A DNA stretch of 64,000 nt from Actinomycetes bacterium (GTDB lineage Bacteria; Actinomycetota; Thermoleophilia; Solirubrobacterales; JACPNS01): positions 78,922 through 142,921 of the forward strand of contig JAEYBE010000003.1 of NCBI GenBank assembly GCA_023404495.1, given 5' to 3'. The notes under the pieces are model-generated. The model was not told where the DNA came from. It was given only the letters and a program-made list of their open reading frames with translations, and did not search any database. The position numbers and the translations under genes are program-made. Below are positions 26,568 through 35,087 of this stretch, piece after piece (position 1 is the first letter of the stretch; every line of letters begins with the position of its first letter).

Positions 26568-27452
26568 TCACCGGTCCCGGCCGTATATATAGGCGCTCAC
26601 TGCCTCAAGGTCGCCCGCGTCGCCGCGGAAATCAATCGAACCAAGTAGCTCTCGCACCTTCGCGTAGCTCTCGTCCGCAAGCTCTCTCGCGCCATCGAGG
26701 CCGAACGCACTGACGTATGTCGACTTGCCGTGTCGCTCGTCGCTGCCGCTCGGCTTGCCGAGCTCCTGCGAGGAGCCGGTCACATCGAGAATATCGTCGA
26801 TGATCTGAAAAAGAACCCCTAGCTCGCCGGCGAAATCTCCCAGTCGCTCTACCTGGGAGGTCGGCGCGCCGAGCACGATCGCAGATCCCAGCACCGACGC
26901 GCGGATCAGACGGCCGGTCTTCAGCTCGTGCATCTGCTTCAAAGCGTCCGCATCGGAGACCTGCTCGTCGATGTCGATGAACTGACCGCCGACCATCCCC
27001 CCTGCGCCGATCGCTGCAAGCAGCTCGTCCATCGCGTCCACCACGTGCCTCGGCTCGCCGGCCTGGTGGGCGGTGATCAGGCGAAGCGCCTCAGCGAAGA
27101 GCGCATCGCCGGCGAGGATCGCGACGTTCTCGCCGAATGCCACGTGGCAGGTCGGCTTGCCGCGCCGCAGGTCGTCGTCGTCCATCGCCGGGAGGTCGTC
27201 GTGGATCAGCGAGTAGGTGTGGATCAGTTCGAGCGCCGCCGCGTACGGCATCACGACAGAAGGATCGTGGCCGAGCGCCTGAGCCGTGGAGAGCGCAAGC
27301 ACCGGGCGCACGCGCTTGCCGCCCGCCAGTAGCGAGTAGCGCATCGCTTCGAGCAGCCCGTCGATCGCCGGGACGGCGCCGTAATCGATCTGCTCGAGAT
27401 AGGCGTCGACAGCGAGGCGTTTTGCGTCCGGAAAGGCCGGCGCGGCGCTCAC
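26568..27452 (-). CDS. ispA: Polyprenyl (farnesyl/geranylgeranyl) diphosphate synthase
   Basis: Chain-elongating prenyltransferase of 294 aa. The first aspartate motif is DDLPAMD (D85, D86, D91) and the second is DDILD (D219, D220, D223), with K46 and R47/R49 in GGKRVRP and QFID. The four-residue spacing of the first motif and length match bacterial FPP synthases; product length cannot be assigned safely. The start is GTG within the stop of the preceding small gene (GTGA overlap), so translation is coupled. Confidence 0.92.
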   Translation of the reverse strand: MSAAPAFPDAKRLAVDAYLEQIDYGAVPAIDGLLEAMRYSLLAGGKRVRPVLALSTAQALGHDPSVVMPYAAALELIHTYSLIHDDLPAMDDDDLRRGKPTCHVAFGENVAILAGDALFAEALRLITAHQAGEPRHVVDAMDELLAAIGAGGMVGGQFIDIDEQVSDADALKQMHELKTGRLIRASVLGSAIVLGAPTSQVERLGDFAGELGVLFQIIDDILDVTGSSQELGKPSGSDERHGKSTYVSAFGLDGARELADESYAKVRELLGSIDFRGDAGDLEAVSAYIYGRDR

Positions 27453-27637
27453 CGCGAGACCGACTCCAGCGTGGATGCGGCGCGGCTGGCGAGATCAGTC
27501 AGCTCGCGCAGGCGGGTTTCCAGAGCTGAGGCGTCGAATTCGCCTTCGCGGAGGGATGAGACCTTCTCTTTGAGCTGCGCTATCAGCGTGTCGAGCTCAT
27601 CGAGCGACTGCTTGGTCGTGGGGTCGAGTTCGGGCAT
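27449..27637 (-). CDS. Small coiled-coil protein, possibly divergent exonuclease VII small subunit
   Basis: A 62-aa acidic, entirely helical protein (MPELDPTTKQSLDELD... to ...TLESVSR). Its size, helical heptads and place between nusB and ispA are what would be expected for XseB, but the family signature is weak and no xseA is present in the window. The frame is open back into nusB; I place the start at the ATG 27637, 22 bp after the nusB stop. The GTGA overlap with ispA supports that it is translated. Confidence 0.55.
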   Translation of the reverse strand: MPELDPTTKQSLDELDTLIAQLKEKVSSLREGEFDASALETRLRELTDLASRAASTLESVSR

Positions 27638-27659
27638 CGCGAGCAGTTCCTCTATCTCG

Positions 27660-28046
27660 TCAATCTCCGCCAGCAGGGAGCTCTCGGAGGATTGAGCCGA
27701 GAATACCGTTGACGAACTTTGGCGCGTCTGCAGAGCAATAGCGTTTGGCGAGCTCGACGGCTTCGTCGATGGCGACTTCTCGGGGGACGTCTCCGGCGGA
27801 GAGCTCGTGGACGGCGACGCGGAGAATGTTGCGCTCGAGCGGGGCGACTCGTTCGAGGGTCCAACCTTCTTTGATGAATCGACCAAGGGTGGCGTCGATT
27901 GCCGAGCGCTCATCAAGCGTCTCAGCAGCGAGCGCACGCGCAAAATCAGTCGTTTGATCATCGAATACGTCCTCCAGCGGCCGGCCGGTCAGATCGTGCT
28001 GGTAGAGCGCGAAAACGGCCTGCTTGCGTTGGTCTGACCGCTTCAC
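27660..28046 (-). CDS. nusB: Transcription antitermination factor NusB
   Basis: Binds boxA RNA with NusE (S10) in rRNA antitermination. The 128-aa all-helical protein shows the family pattern RKQAVFALYQHDL at the start, FIKEGWTLERVAPLERNILRVAVHEL in the middle and AIDEAVELAKRYCSADAPKFVNGILGSI near the end. It follows efp by 9 bp, the universal actinobacterial efp-nusB pair. Confidence 0.96.
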   Translation of the reverse strand: MKRSDQRKQAVFALYQHDLTGRPLEDVFDDQTTDFARALAAETLDERSAIDATLGRFIKEGWTLERVAPLERNILRVAVHELSAGDVPREVAIDEAVELAKRYCSADAPKFVNGILGSILRELPAGGD

Positions 28047-28055
28047 TGCCGCGCC

Positions 28056-28616
28056 CTAGGCACGCGACATGTACTCGCCGCTGCGGGTGTCGACCTTGAC
28101 CGTGTCGCCGGTGTTCAGAAACAGCGGCACCTGCACGACCTTGCCGGTTTCCAGGGTTGCGGCCTTGTTGCCGCCGCCGCTGACCGTGTCGCCGCGCACG
28201 CCGGGTTCGGTCTCGGTGATCTCGAGCACTACCGACGCCGGAAGCTGGATGTCTGAGAACTCTCCGTCGATGTAGAGCGCCTCGACCTCGGTGTTGGCCT
28301 TCACAAAGCCAAGCGGCTCCTCGAGCGTCGCAAACGGCGCCGCAAGCTGGTCGAAGCTCTCATTGTCCATGAAGTGCGCGTCAGTGCCGTCGTTGTAGAG
28401 GTACTGCAACTTCCTGACCTCGGTGCGAACCGCGCGGAACTTCTCGCCGGCGCGAAAGGTCTTGTCGATCACGGCGCCGTCGCTTGAGCGCTTGAGCTTC
28501 GTGCGCACGAAAGCGCCGCCCTTACCGGGCTTGACGTGCTGGAACTCGACGATCTTGAAGACCGTCCCGTCCACGTCAATGTGGTTCCCGTTCTTGAACT
28601 GGTTCGTTGAGATCAT
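28056..28616 (-). CDS. efp: Elongation factor P
   Basis: Relieves ribosome stalling at consecutive prolines. A 186-aa protein of three beta-barrel domains. The tip loop of domain I reads KPGKGGAF with K32 at the position that carries modification in many bacteria; no epmA/epmB genes are nearby. The C-terminal signature GDTVSGGGNKAATLETG is intact. It closes the conserved aro-pepP-efp-nusB run, here interrupted by the coupled membrane trio. Confidence 0.97.
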   Translation of the reverse strand: MISTNQFKNGNHIDVDGTVFKIVEFQHVKPGKGGAFVRTKLKRSSDGAVIDKTFRAGEKFRAVRTEVRKLQYLYNDGTDAHFMDNESFDQLAAPFATLEEPLGFVKANTEVEALYIDGEFSDIQLPASVVLEITETEPGVRGDTVSGGGNKAATLETGKVVQVPLFLNTGDTVKVDTRSGEYMSRA

Positions 28617-28637
28617 GGCGAGAAGGGTAGGTGGTCC

Positions 28638-28820
28638 TCACTCGTCGGTGAAAGGGACGTCTTCGTCGGCCACGCCGCCGCGGGCATCGCGCAATTGGCG
28701 ATCGCGCCGGCGCTGCCAGAGGATGCCGCCACCGAGGATGAACACCGGCAGCAGATACAGAATGCTCGCGAGCCAGTGGCCGGCGTGTGCGAGCGGAATC
28801 AAGACCTCCGCGTAGATCAC
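28638..28820 (-). CDS. Small membrane protein of the cupredoxin operon
   Basis: A 60-aa peptide with one hydrophobic helix (about 3-31, including ILYLLPVFILGGGILW) followed by a basic RRRDRQLRD stretch and an acidic tail. The start is GTG at 28820 inside the TGA of the upstream gene (GTGA), so it is translationally coupled and too short for default gene callers. The positive-inside rule places the tail in the cytoplasm. Function unknown; probably a partner of the polytopic protein. Confidence 0.6.
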   Translation of the reverse strand: MIYAEVLIPLAHAGHWLASILYLLPVFILGGGILWQRRRDRQLRDARGGVADEDVPFTDE

Positions 28821-30127
28821 GGTGACTGTGAAAGTAGCCAGAGGCCAAGGCAGGTGAAGCCGACCATCACAACCAGCATCCAGGTCTGTGACTGCGCGGC
28901 GGCGCGCGCCTTGCCCCAGACGGCCGTGGCCTTGTCGTGCGCGACGATCAGGCCGGCGACGTGTCCAATCAAGAGCGCAGCGACCTGTACCCACCAGATC
29001 ACCTTGCCGGAGACGAAGTAGTCGATGTTCGCAGGGCCGGAATTGCCCATCGGGTGGGCGATCACGTGCGGCAACGCCTGTCCGACGAAAATCATGAACG
29101 AGAAGTAGTGGGCCATCAGGTACCCGAGCGCGATCGGAACCAGCGACGGCGCGAACATCATCGACAGCTCGCGCGGAGACTTCCCGACGTGGCTTCCCTC
29201 CATGCCGATCACGCCGAGGCGATAGAAGCCGGCGACCAACCCGATCGACGCGATCAGTCCGAGCGTGGCGGCGAACGTACTTGGGTCGCTGCCCGCGATC
29301 GACTCCCATATCCCACCGCGTTCAATCCCATCAAACACCGTGATGCCGATCATCGTCGAGACGAAGATCACTGTTCCGGCGTAGCCCGGGATGTCGGTCA
29401 GCCCCGAGAGCGGCACGCGCGCGCAGAGCCGCCCGCGCTCGACCGTGAGCGGCGCGATGCGCGAGAAGAACTCGAAGTAGGTGCCAAAAGCGTCACCACG
29501 CTCAAGCCAGCGCCGAGCACCGAAAAGCGACATCCCCAGCACCTGGAAGGCGAAGTAGGCCAGCGCGAGTATCGCCAGCAGCTCAGGCTTGCGGCCGTCG
29601 TCGCCCGAGACCAGCTCAAGCCAGCCGAATGCGATCAGACCGAGCACGGCGGGCCAGCGGCCGAGCGCGTCTGGGTAGGCAAACCGGGGCGGCGCCGACG
29701 CGTCGGAGCCCGTGATGCGCACCCGCACCCGGTGCGCGGCAAGTCCCGCCGCGCGCCACGGGTTGAACGGCCGAAAGATGTCGCCGAAGATCGCCGAGAG
29801 CAGCGGCAGCATCGTCCAGAAGAAGACGTAGACGAACGTCGGCACGACGTTCTGATCGGCGTCCTGGTTGCCGGCGAATCCGAAGTAGACGAGCGCCGCG
29901 AAGATCGCGATCCCAATCGCGCCGCAGATCGGCTGGGTCAGCCGCGGTATGCGGAAGAGCTCGCGCACACGCGCGGTCTCAAGCTTTGCGTCGGTCCAGA
30001 GCGCTGCCAGCGCGAAGAACGAGACCGCAAGCACGATCGCCGCGCCCCAGGAGAACAGCCACCCGGGGAGCGGAATATCGCTGCGCACGCCCAGCCCGTG
30101 CGCCAGCGGAACGATCAGTTGGTTCAC
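28817..30127 (-). CDS. Polytopic membrane protein, fenitrothion-hydrolase (FedA)-like
   Basis: A 436-aa integral membrane protein with roughly 10-11 hydrophobic segments and the conserved-looking FRPFNPWRAAG, FFSRIAPLTVERG and GYAGTVIFVSTMIGITVFDG. It looks like the actinobacterial family usually labelled 'fenitrothion hydrolase'; that name comes from a Burkholderia activity and is unlikely to be the native role. GTGA overlaps link it to a cupredoxin-like gene upstream and a 60-aa membrane peptide downstream. A role in metal or redox handling in the membrane is inference from the neighbour. Confidence 0.65.
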   Translation of the reverse strand: MNQLIVPLAHGLGVRSDIPLPGWLFSWGAAIVLAVSFFALAALWTDAKLETARVRELFRIPRLTQPICGAIGIAIFAALVYFGFAGNQDADQNVVPTFVYVFFWTMLPLLSAIFGDIFRPFNPWRAAGLAAHRVRVRITGSDASAPPRFAYPDALGRWPAVLGLIAFGWLELVSGDDGRKPELLAILALAYFAFQVLGMSLFGARRWLERGDAFGTYFEFFSRIAPLTVERGRLCARVPLSGLTDIPGYAGTVIFVSTMIGITVFDGIERGGIWESIAGSDPSTFAATLGLIASIGLVAGFYRLGVIGMEGSHVGKSPRELSMMFAPSLVPIALGYLMAHYFSFMIFVGQALPHVIAHPMGNSGPANIDYFVSGKVIWWVQVAALLIGHVAGLIVAHDKATAVWGKARAAAQSQTWMLVVMVGFTCLGLWLLSQSP

Positions 30128-30696
30128 GGACTGACCCGCAGTGTGCCCGCCTCGGCCTCCGAGCCCGAGTAGTGGAACTCAATCGGGAACTCGCCGTCGA
30201 TCGTCGCACGGAGCCTGATCAGGCCGACCCGGCCGGCCTTGATCGCGACGGTCTTGTCGTACCCGTGCACGTGGAGCGTCGCGTTTTGCTCGGGGCGAGC
30301 TCGAATGGTGACGATCTCGCCCTTGTCGACTTTGACCGTGCGCGGGTTTGACGCAGTCAGAACGGGTGTGATCACGCCGTTCATCGCCTTGGCTCCGCCG
30401 CTCTCAAGCTCGGGTGCCGCGCCACCGCTTTGGTTGCCGGAATTGCCGGATCCGCCATTCGGGCTTGCTCCGCCCGAATCGCTGTTGTCCTTCGATCCGC
30501 CGGACTTTGATGTCTTCTCGGTCGGCGAGTCGCCGGTGCTGCCGGTGGCGCCAGACTTGCCCGTCTGTCCGGTCGGTTCGGTGGCCGTGCCCTGGACTGG
30601 CGTGGCGTCGGTGTCGTCCTTGCCGGTGCCGATCACGACGGCGGCGCCGATGATGATCGCTACGCCGACAATCGCCAGCGCCCAGCGCGTGTTCAT
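30124..30696 (-). CDS. Membrane-anchored cupredoxin-like domain protein
   Basis: A 190-aa protein: an N-terminal anchor or uncleaved signal (about 5-26), a long low-complexity linker rich in Gly/Ser/Thr/Asp (about 27-100) and a C-terminal beta-sandwich (about 105-190) with NATLHVHGYD and EFPIEFHYSGSEAEAGTLRVSP. The His-x-His and late His recall cupredoxin_1 domains, but a full Cys/Met type I copper set is not visible, so copper binding is uncertain. The ATG at 30696 is preferred over the longer frame. It is the first gene of a three-gene coupled unit, 85 bp after pepP. Confidence 0.7.
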   Translation of the reverse strand: MNTRWALAIVGVAIIIGAAVVIGTGKDDTDATPVQGTATEPTGQTGKSGATGSTGDSPTEKTSKSGGSKDNSDSGGASPNGGSGNSGNQSGGAAPELESGGAKAMNGVITPVLTASNPRTVKVDKGEIVTIRARPEQNATLHVHGYDKTVAIKAGRVGLIRLRATIDGEFPIEFHYSGSEAEAGTLRVSP

Positions 30697-30760
30697 GGTC
30701 AACTTTTCTGTCTCCTGGTGAAGAGGTTTTTTTTCCCGCGCGGTCAGCGCAGCCACAACG

Positions 30761-30778
30761 TTACATCGTTTGATGTAA
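30761..30778. promoter_or_regulatory. Dyad-symmetric operator-like site before the cupredoxin operon
   Basis: TTACATC (30761-30767) and GATGTAA (30772-30778) are a perfect 7-bp inverted repeat with a 4-bp spacer, in the 85-bp gap upstream of the cupredoxin gene. It is A+T-rich in a G+C-rich genome and has no T-tract, which favours a repressor site over a terminator. Confidence 0.5.
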
Positions 30779-30781
30779 AGC

Positions 30782-31861
30782 TCAGCCGACCGTCAGGAGT
30801 TCCTTGGTGAATGGTGTCAGCACGCGCGGACCGTCTTCCCGCACGACGACGAGATCTTCGATCCGGACGCCGAAATCGCCTTCGACGTACACGCCCGGCT
30901 CGATCGTGACGACATTTCCGGCTTCGAGCGCGCCTTCCGAGCGGCTCGAGAGCGTCGGCAGCTCATGGACCTCCACCCCAACCCCGTGACCGAGGCTGTG
31001 GCCGAACTGCTCGCCTCGTCCGCCGGCCGTGATCGCGTCGCGTGCGACCGCATCGACGCCCTTGCAGTCGGCACCCACGAGCGTTGCTTCTAGCGCGAGT
31101 AGCTGCGCCTCAAGCACGAGTTCATAGGCCTCGCGCTGGTGATCGGGCAGCGGCCCGGTGGCGAACGTTCGCGTACAGTCAGAGCAGTAGCCGCCGTGGA
31201 TCACCCCAAGGTCCAGCACCACCAGCACTCCGGCCTCGATCACGGCGTCGCGCGGCTCCGCGTGCGGCAGCGCGCCGTGCGGTCCGGCCGCGACGATCGG
31301 CGGGAACGAGAGACCGCTTGCCCCTCGCTCGTGTGCGAGCTCTTCGATTCGCCACGCGATGTCGCGCTCGCTGCGCCCGACGAGGCCCTCCTCGGAGAGT
31401 GTCGCGTAGATCGAATCGGCGATCGATGATGCACGCGCAATCGCGTCGATCTCATGTTCGTCCTTGACAGCTCTGAGTCGCTCGACGATCCCAGCCGCGG
31501 GCACGAGCTTCGACGGCTCTGAAAGCTCATCCGAGAGCGCAGCATGCTGCTTGACGCGCATCTCGGCGTCATCAAACCCGATTGCCGCGGCGCCGTCAAA
31601 GAGTTCGATGAGTTTCGCGCGCGGCTCGCTCCCGCCGTCGACGACTGTGTATCCGGGGGCCTGGTCTGTCGCCTGCTCGATGTAGCGAAAGTCAGTCAGT
31701 AGGGCCGCCGTCTCGTCCCCCACGACAAGCGTCGCGTTGGTTCCGGTGAAGCCGGTCAGATAGCGGACGTTCTCAAGGTTCGTCACGAGCAGCAGCTCGA
31801 TCTCTTCGTGATCGGCGATCGCTGTGCGCAAGCGCGCGAGCCGCTCGTCCTGAAAATTCAT
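30782..31861 (-). CDS. pepP: Xaa-Pro aminopeptidase / M24 family peptidase
   Basis: Cytoplasmic metallopeptidase removing N-terminal residues ahead of proline. The 359-aa protein has an N-terminal creatinase-like domain (about 1-125) and a pita-bread domain with all five metal ligands: D217, D228, H288, E321, E335, plus H292. Length suits the short Xaa-Pro dipeptidase/aminopeptidase type (PepQ in Mycobacterium, same position before efp). ATG start, 9 bp after aroQ. Confidence 0.93.
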   Translation of the reverse strand: MNFQDERLARLRTAIADHEEIELLLVTNLENVRYLTGFTGTNATLVVGDETAALLTDFRYIEQATDQAPGYTVVDGGSEPRAKLIELFDGAAAIGFDDAEMRVKQHAALSDELSEPSKLVPAAGIVERLRAVKDEHEIDAIARASSIADSIYATLSEEGLVGRSERDIAWRIEELAHERGASGLSFPPIVAAGPHGALPHAEPRDAVIEAGVLVVLDLGVIHGGYCSDCTRTFATGPLPDHQREAYELVLEAQLLALEATLVGADCKGVDAVARDAITAGGRGEQFGHSLGHGVGVEVHELPTLSSRSEGALEAGNVVTIEPGVYVEGDFGVRIEDLVVVREDGPRVLTPFTKELLTVG

Positions 31862-31870
31862 CGCGTACGC

Positions 31871-32311
31871 CTACTCGCCGAGCTTCGCCGCGAGCAGGTC
31901 GAGCGCCTCGCGGTAGCCATCGACGCCCTTGCCGGCGATCGTCGCAAAGCAGAGCTCGCGGATCACCGAGACCGAGCGCCACTCCTCTCGCGAAGCGACG
32001 TCTGAAAGGTGCACTTCGACGGCGGGCAGGCCGGCTATCTCCAGCGCGTCGCGGATCGCCCAGCTGTAGTGGGTCCAGGCGCCGGGATTCAGAATCAATC
32101 CATCAGAGATCTCGCGCGAGCGGTGCAGCCGCTCGACGTACTCGGTTTCGCTGTTGGTCTGGAAGGTCACGAGCTCGCAACCAAGTTCACGCGCGTAGGC
32201 GTCGATCTCGTATTCGAGCTCGTTGAGCGTGACGGTCCCGTAGTGGGCCGCCGGTCGCACGCCGAGCTGATCGAGATTGACCCCGTGGAGAACTTCAATC
32301 CGATGCCTCAT
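31871..32311 (-). CDS. aroQ: 3-dehydroquinate dehydratase, type II
   Basis: Third step of the shikimate pathway, dehydroquinate to dehydroshikimate. The 146-aa protein shows catalytic Y24 (AAHYGTVTL), N75 and H81 (LILNPGAWTHYS) and H101 (VEVHLSDVASREEWRS). The N-terminal signature normally LxGPNLNLLG is altered to LHGVNLDQLG, keeping the Asn and Gly. An ATGA overlap couples it to aroKB. Confidence 0.94.
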   Translation of the reverse strand: MRHRIEVLHGVNLDQLGVRPAAHYGTVTLNELEYEIDAYARELGCELVTFQTNSETEYVERLHRSREISDGLILNPGAWTHYSWAIRDALEIAGLPAVEVHLSDVASREEWRSVSVIRELCFATIAGKGVDGYREALDLLAAKLGE

Positions 32312-33828
32312 CGCACAAGCTCCTTGACCGCGGCGCGCAGGTCATCCGGCGAGACCGCGTGGCCCGGCGTCACGTCGCCCGGGGCACCGATCAGAACGAA
32401 CGGGACAGACTCGCCGACGCGCTTCTTGTCGAGCTGGATCACGTCGAGCACCGTATCGAGCGGCAGGCCCTTCGCGCGAACCGGCAAACCGGCCTGGCGG
32501 CAGAGCGCGACGACTTCTTCGCGCAGCGCTTCATCGCCCGAAAGCCGCAGCGCCCCCGCAAGACCGATGCTGACGGCTTCGCCGTGACGCAGCGTGCCGT
32601 AGCCAGCGACCGTCTCGATCGCATGGCCGATCGTGTGTCCGAGGTTGAGGATCTGACGCAAGCTCTGGTCGCGTTCATCGGCCGCCACCACGGCGAGCTT
32701 GGTGCGCGCACATTCGAAGACGATCCAGGGGTCGATCGGCTGTTTGAAGTCGACACCCTTGGCGACGCGATCCCAAAGCCGGCCGCCGGCGATCAGCGCG
32801 GTCTTGATCACTTCCGCCCACCCGGCCACGAGCTCGCCCTTCGGCAGACCGGCCAGTGCGTCGGTGTCAACCAGCACTGCGTCGGGTTGGTGGTAGGCGC
32901 CGGCGTAGTTCTTCGCGGCCGGCAGATCGACGCCGGTCTTGCCGCCGTAGGCGGAGTCGACTTGCGCGACCAGGGAGGTCGGCACCTGCACGAACGGCGT
33001 GCCGCGCTGGTAGATCGCAGCGCAGAATCCGGCCAGGTCCCCCACGACGCCGCCGCCCACAGCGGCCAGTTGCCGCCCGCGCGCAAACTCCTGCGCGGCC
33101 AGCAGCGAGCAGACCTTCTCGACCTGAGCGAGCGTCTTCGAGGTCTCACCCGGTGGCACGACGATGCCCTCATCGAGCCACGGGTAGAGCTTGGCGACGT
33201 TCTCGTCCGTGACGGTCACGGCATCGCGTCGTGCCAACCAGAGGTCTCCGCTCTCGAGCACGCCCGAATCGAAAACAGACGGGTAGCCCCAGGATTTGCC
33301 CGAGGTCCAGATCATTCGCGGCCCGGCGGGCCTGGCGAGCAGCTCGCGCAGCAGCGGGGCCGCCTCGCGCACAGATGAGGAACTCGCGTTGCCGACGATC
33401 GCGTCGGCGGCGTCCTCGTAGATCGGCGCGCGTTCGGTGTAGAGAGCCCGGAACGCCGACTCGTCGCGCGCCAGCGGTCGCTTGGATTTGCGCACCCGCG
33501 CCCAGGCGTCGTTGGCGCTGACGTCAAGCAACACGGTCAGGTGCTTCTTGAGCGCGCGCCGCGTCTTCGCCGAGCCCAGCGCGCCCCCGCCCAATGCGAT
33601 CACCAGCGGTTCGTCGCGCGCCAGCAGCTCGAGCACCGTCGCCTCCTCGCGGCGGCGAAACTCCGCCTCTCCGCGTTTGGCGAAGAAGTCCGGGATCGGC
33701 ATGCCGAGCTTCGCTTCAAGCAATGCGTCGACGTCGGCCGACTCGCGGCCGAACGTTTTGGCCAGCCTCGTCGCGGAGCTCGACTTGCCGGCGCCCATGA
33801 AGCCGGTCAAGACGAGGTGACGGGCCAT
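32308..33828 (-). CDS. aroKB: Bifunctional shikimate kinase / 3-dehydroquinate synthase AroKB
   Basis: A 506-aa fusion of two non-consecutive shikimate enzymes. Residues 1-168 are shikimate kinase (Walker A GFMGAGKSS at 9-17, DVDALLE, the RxxxE region FRRREE, GGGAL at 80-84). Residues about 172-506 are dehydroquinate synthase (NAD-binding GGGVVGDLAGFCAA, AEVIKTALI, zinc ligands in NLGHTIGHAIE and LRHGEAVSIG). No internal stop or frameshift separates them. The ATG at 33828 lies 4 bp after the aroC stop. In Mycobacterium aroK and aroB are separate neighbours, so this is a simple in-place fusion. Confidence 0.95.
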   Translation of the reverse strand: MARHLVLTGFMGAGKSSSATRLAKTFGRESADVDALLEAKLGMPIPDFFAKRGEAEFRRREEATVLELLARDEPLVIALGGGALGSAKTRRALKKHLTVLLDVSANDAWARVRKSKRPLARDESAFRALYTERAPIYEDAADAIVGNASSSSVREAAPLLRELLARPAGPRMIWTSGKSWGYPSVFDSGVLESGDLWLARRDAVTVTDENVAKLYPWLDEGIVVPPGETSKTLAQVEKVCSLLAAQEFARGRQLAAVGGGVVGDLAGFCAAIYQRGTPFVQVPTSLVAQVDSAYGGKTGVDLPAAKNYAGAYHQPDAVLVDTDALAGLPKGELVAGWAEVIKTALIAGGRLWDRVAKGVDFKQPIDPWIVFECARTKLAVVAADERDQSLRQILNLGHTIGHAIETVAGYGTLRHGEAVSIGLAGALRLSGDEALREEVVALCRQAGLPVRAKGLPLDTVLDVIQLDKKRVGESVPFVLIGAPGDVTPGHAVSPDDLRAAVKELVR

Positions 33829-33832
33829 GGGG

Positions 33833-35038
33833 CTAGTTGCTCTCCTGGTCGGCGAAGAACACTTCGCCCGCGATTCTGCCCTGATAGGCGGACAGCGCGG
33901 CTTTGGTGTCGGCGATGTTGTCGCCGCCGAACTTCTCGAGGTACGCGTCGGCGAACACAAGCGCGGCCATTGCCTCGCCCACAACGCCCGCAGCGGGAAC
34001 CGTGCACGAGTCGGTGCGTTCCTTGAGCGCTGACGCTTCTTCGCCGGTGGCGATATCAACGCTGCGCAGCGGCTTGGTCAGTGTGGGCAGCGGTTTCATC
34101 GCGCCCTTGATGACCACGGTCTCGCCGTTGGTCATGCCGCCCTCGATGCCGCCGGCGTGATTGGTCTGGCGGTGGAAGCCGAATGCCTCGGTGGGTCCCT
34201 GACCGCCGGGGAAGATTTCGTCGTGTGCCTGCGAACCCGGGATTCCGGTCAGCCCGAAGCCGTCGCCAAAGCCAACGCCCTTGATCGCCTGGATCGAGCA
34301 GAAGGCTTGCGCCAGGCGCCCTTCGATCCGGCCGTCCCAGCTTGCGTAGGAGCCGAGCCCCGGCACCAAGCCGAAGACCAGCACCTCGAAGATGCCGCCC
34401 AGCGTCTCGTTGGCCTTGCGCTGGACGTCGATGTGACGGATCATCGCGCGCTCTGTTTCGGAATCCAGGCAGCGGACCGGGGAATCGTCGACGCCGTCGA
34501 AATCGCTCTCGACAAGTGGCGCCTCTGGCTGCGGTGCATCGACCTCGCCAATCCGCGTGACGTGGCTGCGCACCGTTACGCCGAGGTCTCGCAGGATCGC
34601 TCGGGCGACGGCACCGACGGCCACGCGCGCGGTCGTCTCGCGGGCGCTGGCGCGTTCGAGCACATTGCGCACGTCGTCGTGCCCGAACTTCTGCACTCCG
34701 GCGAGGTCTGCGTGACCCGGCCGCGGTAGGTGCACCTCGGCAACGTCGGCATCGACCGGCCAAGGGTTCATGCGATCTTCCCAGTTGGCGTAGTCGCGAT
34801 TGGGGATCGAAAGAGCGATCGGCGTGCCCAGCGTGCGTCCGTGGCGGATGCCCGAAACGACCGTCGCTGCGTCCTTCTCGATCTTCATGCGACCGCCACG
34901 GCCGTAGCCGAGTTGGCGACGTGCGAGGTCGGCGTTGAGGTCTTCCGGCGAGAGTTCAAGCCCCGCGGGTACGCCTTCGATCACGGCCACCAGTCCGGGG
35001 CCGTGGGATTCTCCAGCTGTCGTGAAACGCAGACGCAT
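33833..35038 (-). CDS. aroC: Chorismate synthase
   Basis: Converts EPSP to chorismate with reduced FMN. The 401-aa protein has the family signatures GESHGPGLVAVIEGVPAG (8-25), RRQLGYGRGGRM (about 41-52) and, near the C-terminus, KPLRSVDIATGE and ERTDSC-VPAAGVVGEAM. It heads the aroC-aroKB-aroQ-pepP run and lies 49 bp downstream of the last pilus-associated gene. Confidence 0.97.
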   Translation of the reverse strand: MRLRFTTAGESHGPGLVAVIEGVPAGLELSPEDLNADLARRQLGYGRGGRMKIEKDAATVVSGIRHGRTLGTPIALSIPNRDYANWEDRMNPWPVDADVAEVHLPRPGHADLAGVQKFGHDDVRNVLERASARETTARVAVGAVARAILRDLGVTVRSHVTRIGEVDAPQPEAPLVESDFDGVDDSPVRCLDSETERAMIRHIDVQRKANETLGGIFEVLVFGLVPGLGSYASWDGRIEGRLAQAFCSIQAIKGVGFGDGFGLTGIPGSQAHDEIFPGGQGPTEAFGFHRQTNHAGGIEGGMTNGETVVIKGAMKPLPTLTKPLRSVDIATGEEASALKERTDSCTVPAAGVVGEAMAALVFADAYLEKFGGDNIADTKAALSAYQGRIAGEVFFADQESN

Positions 35039-35087
35039 CGCCGCGAAGCCTAGATCACGGGGCGATTGCTGATCGGGAGGTTGCGGA

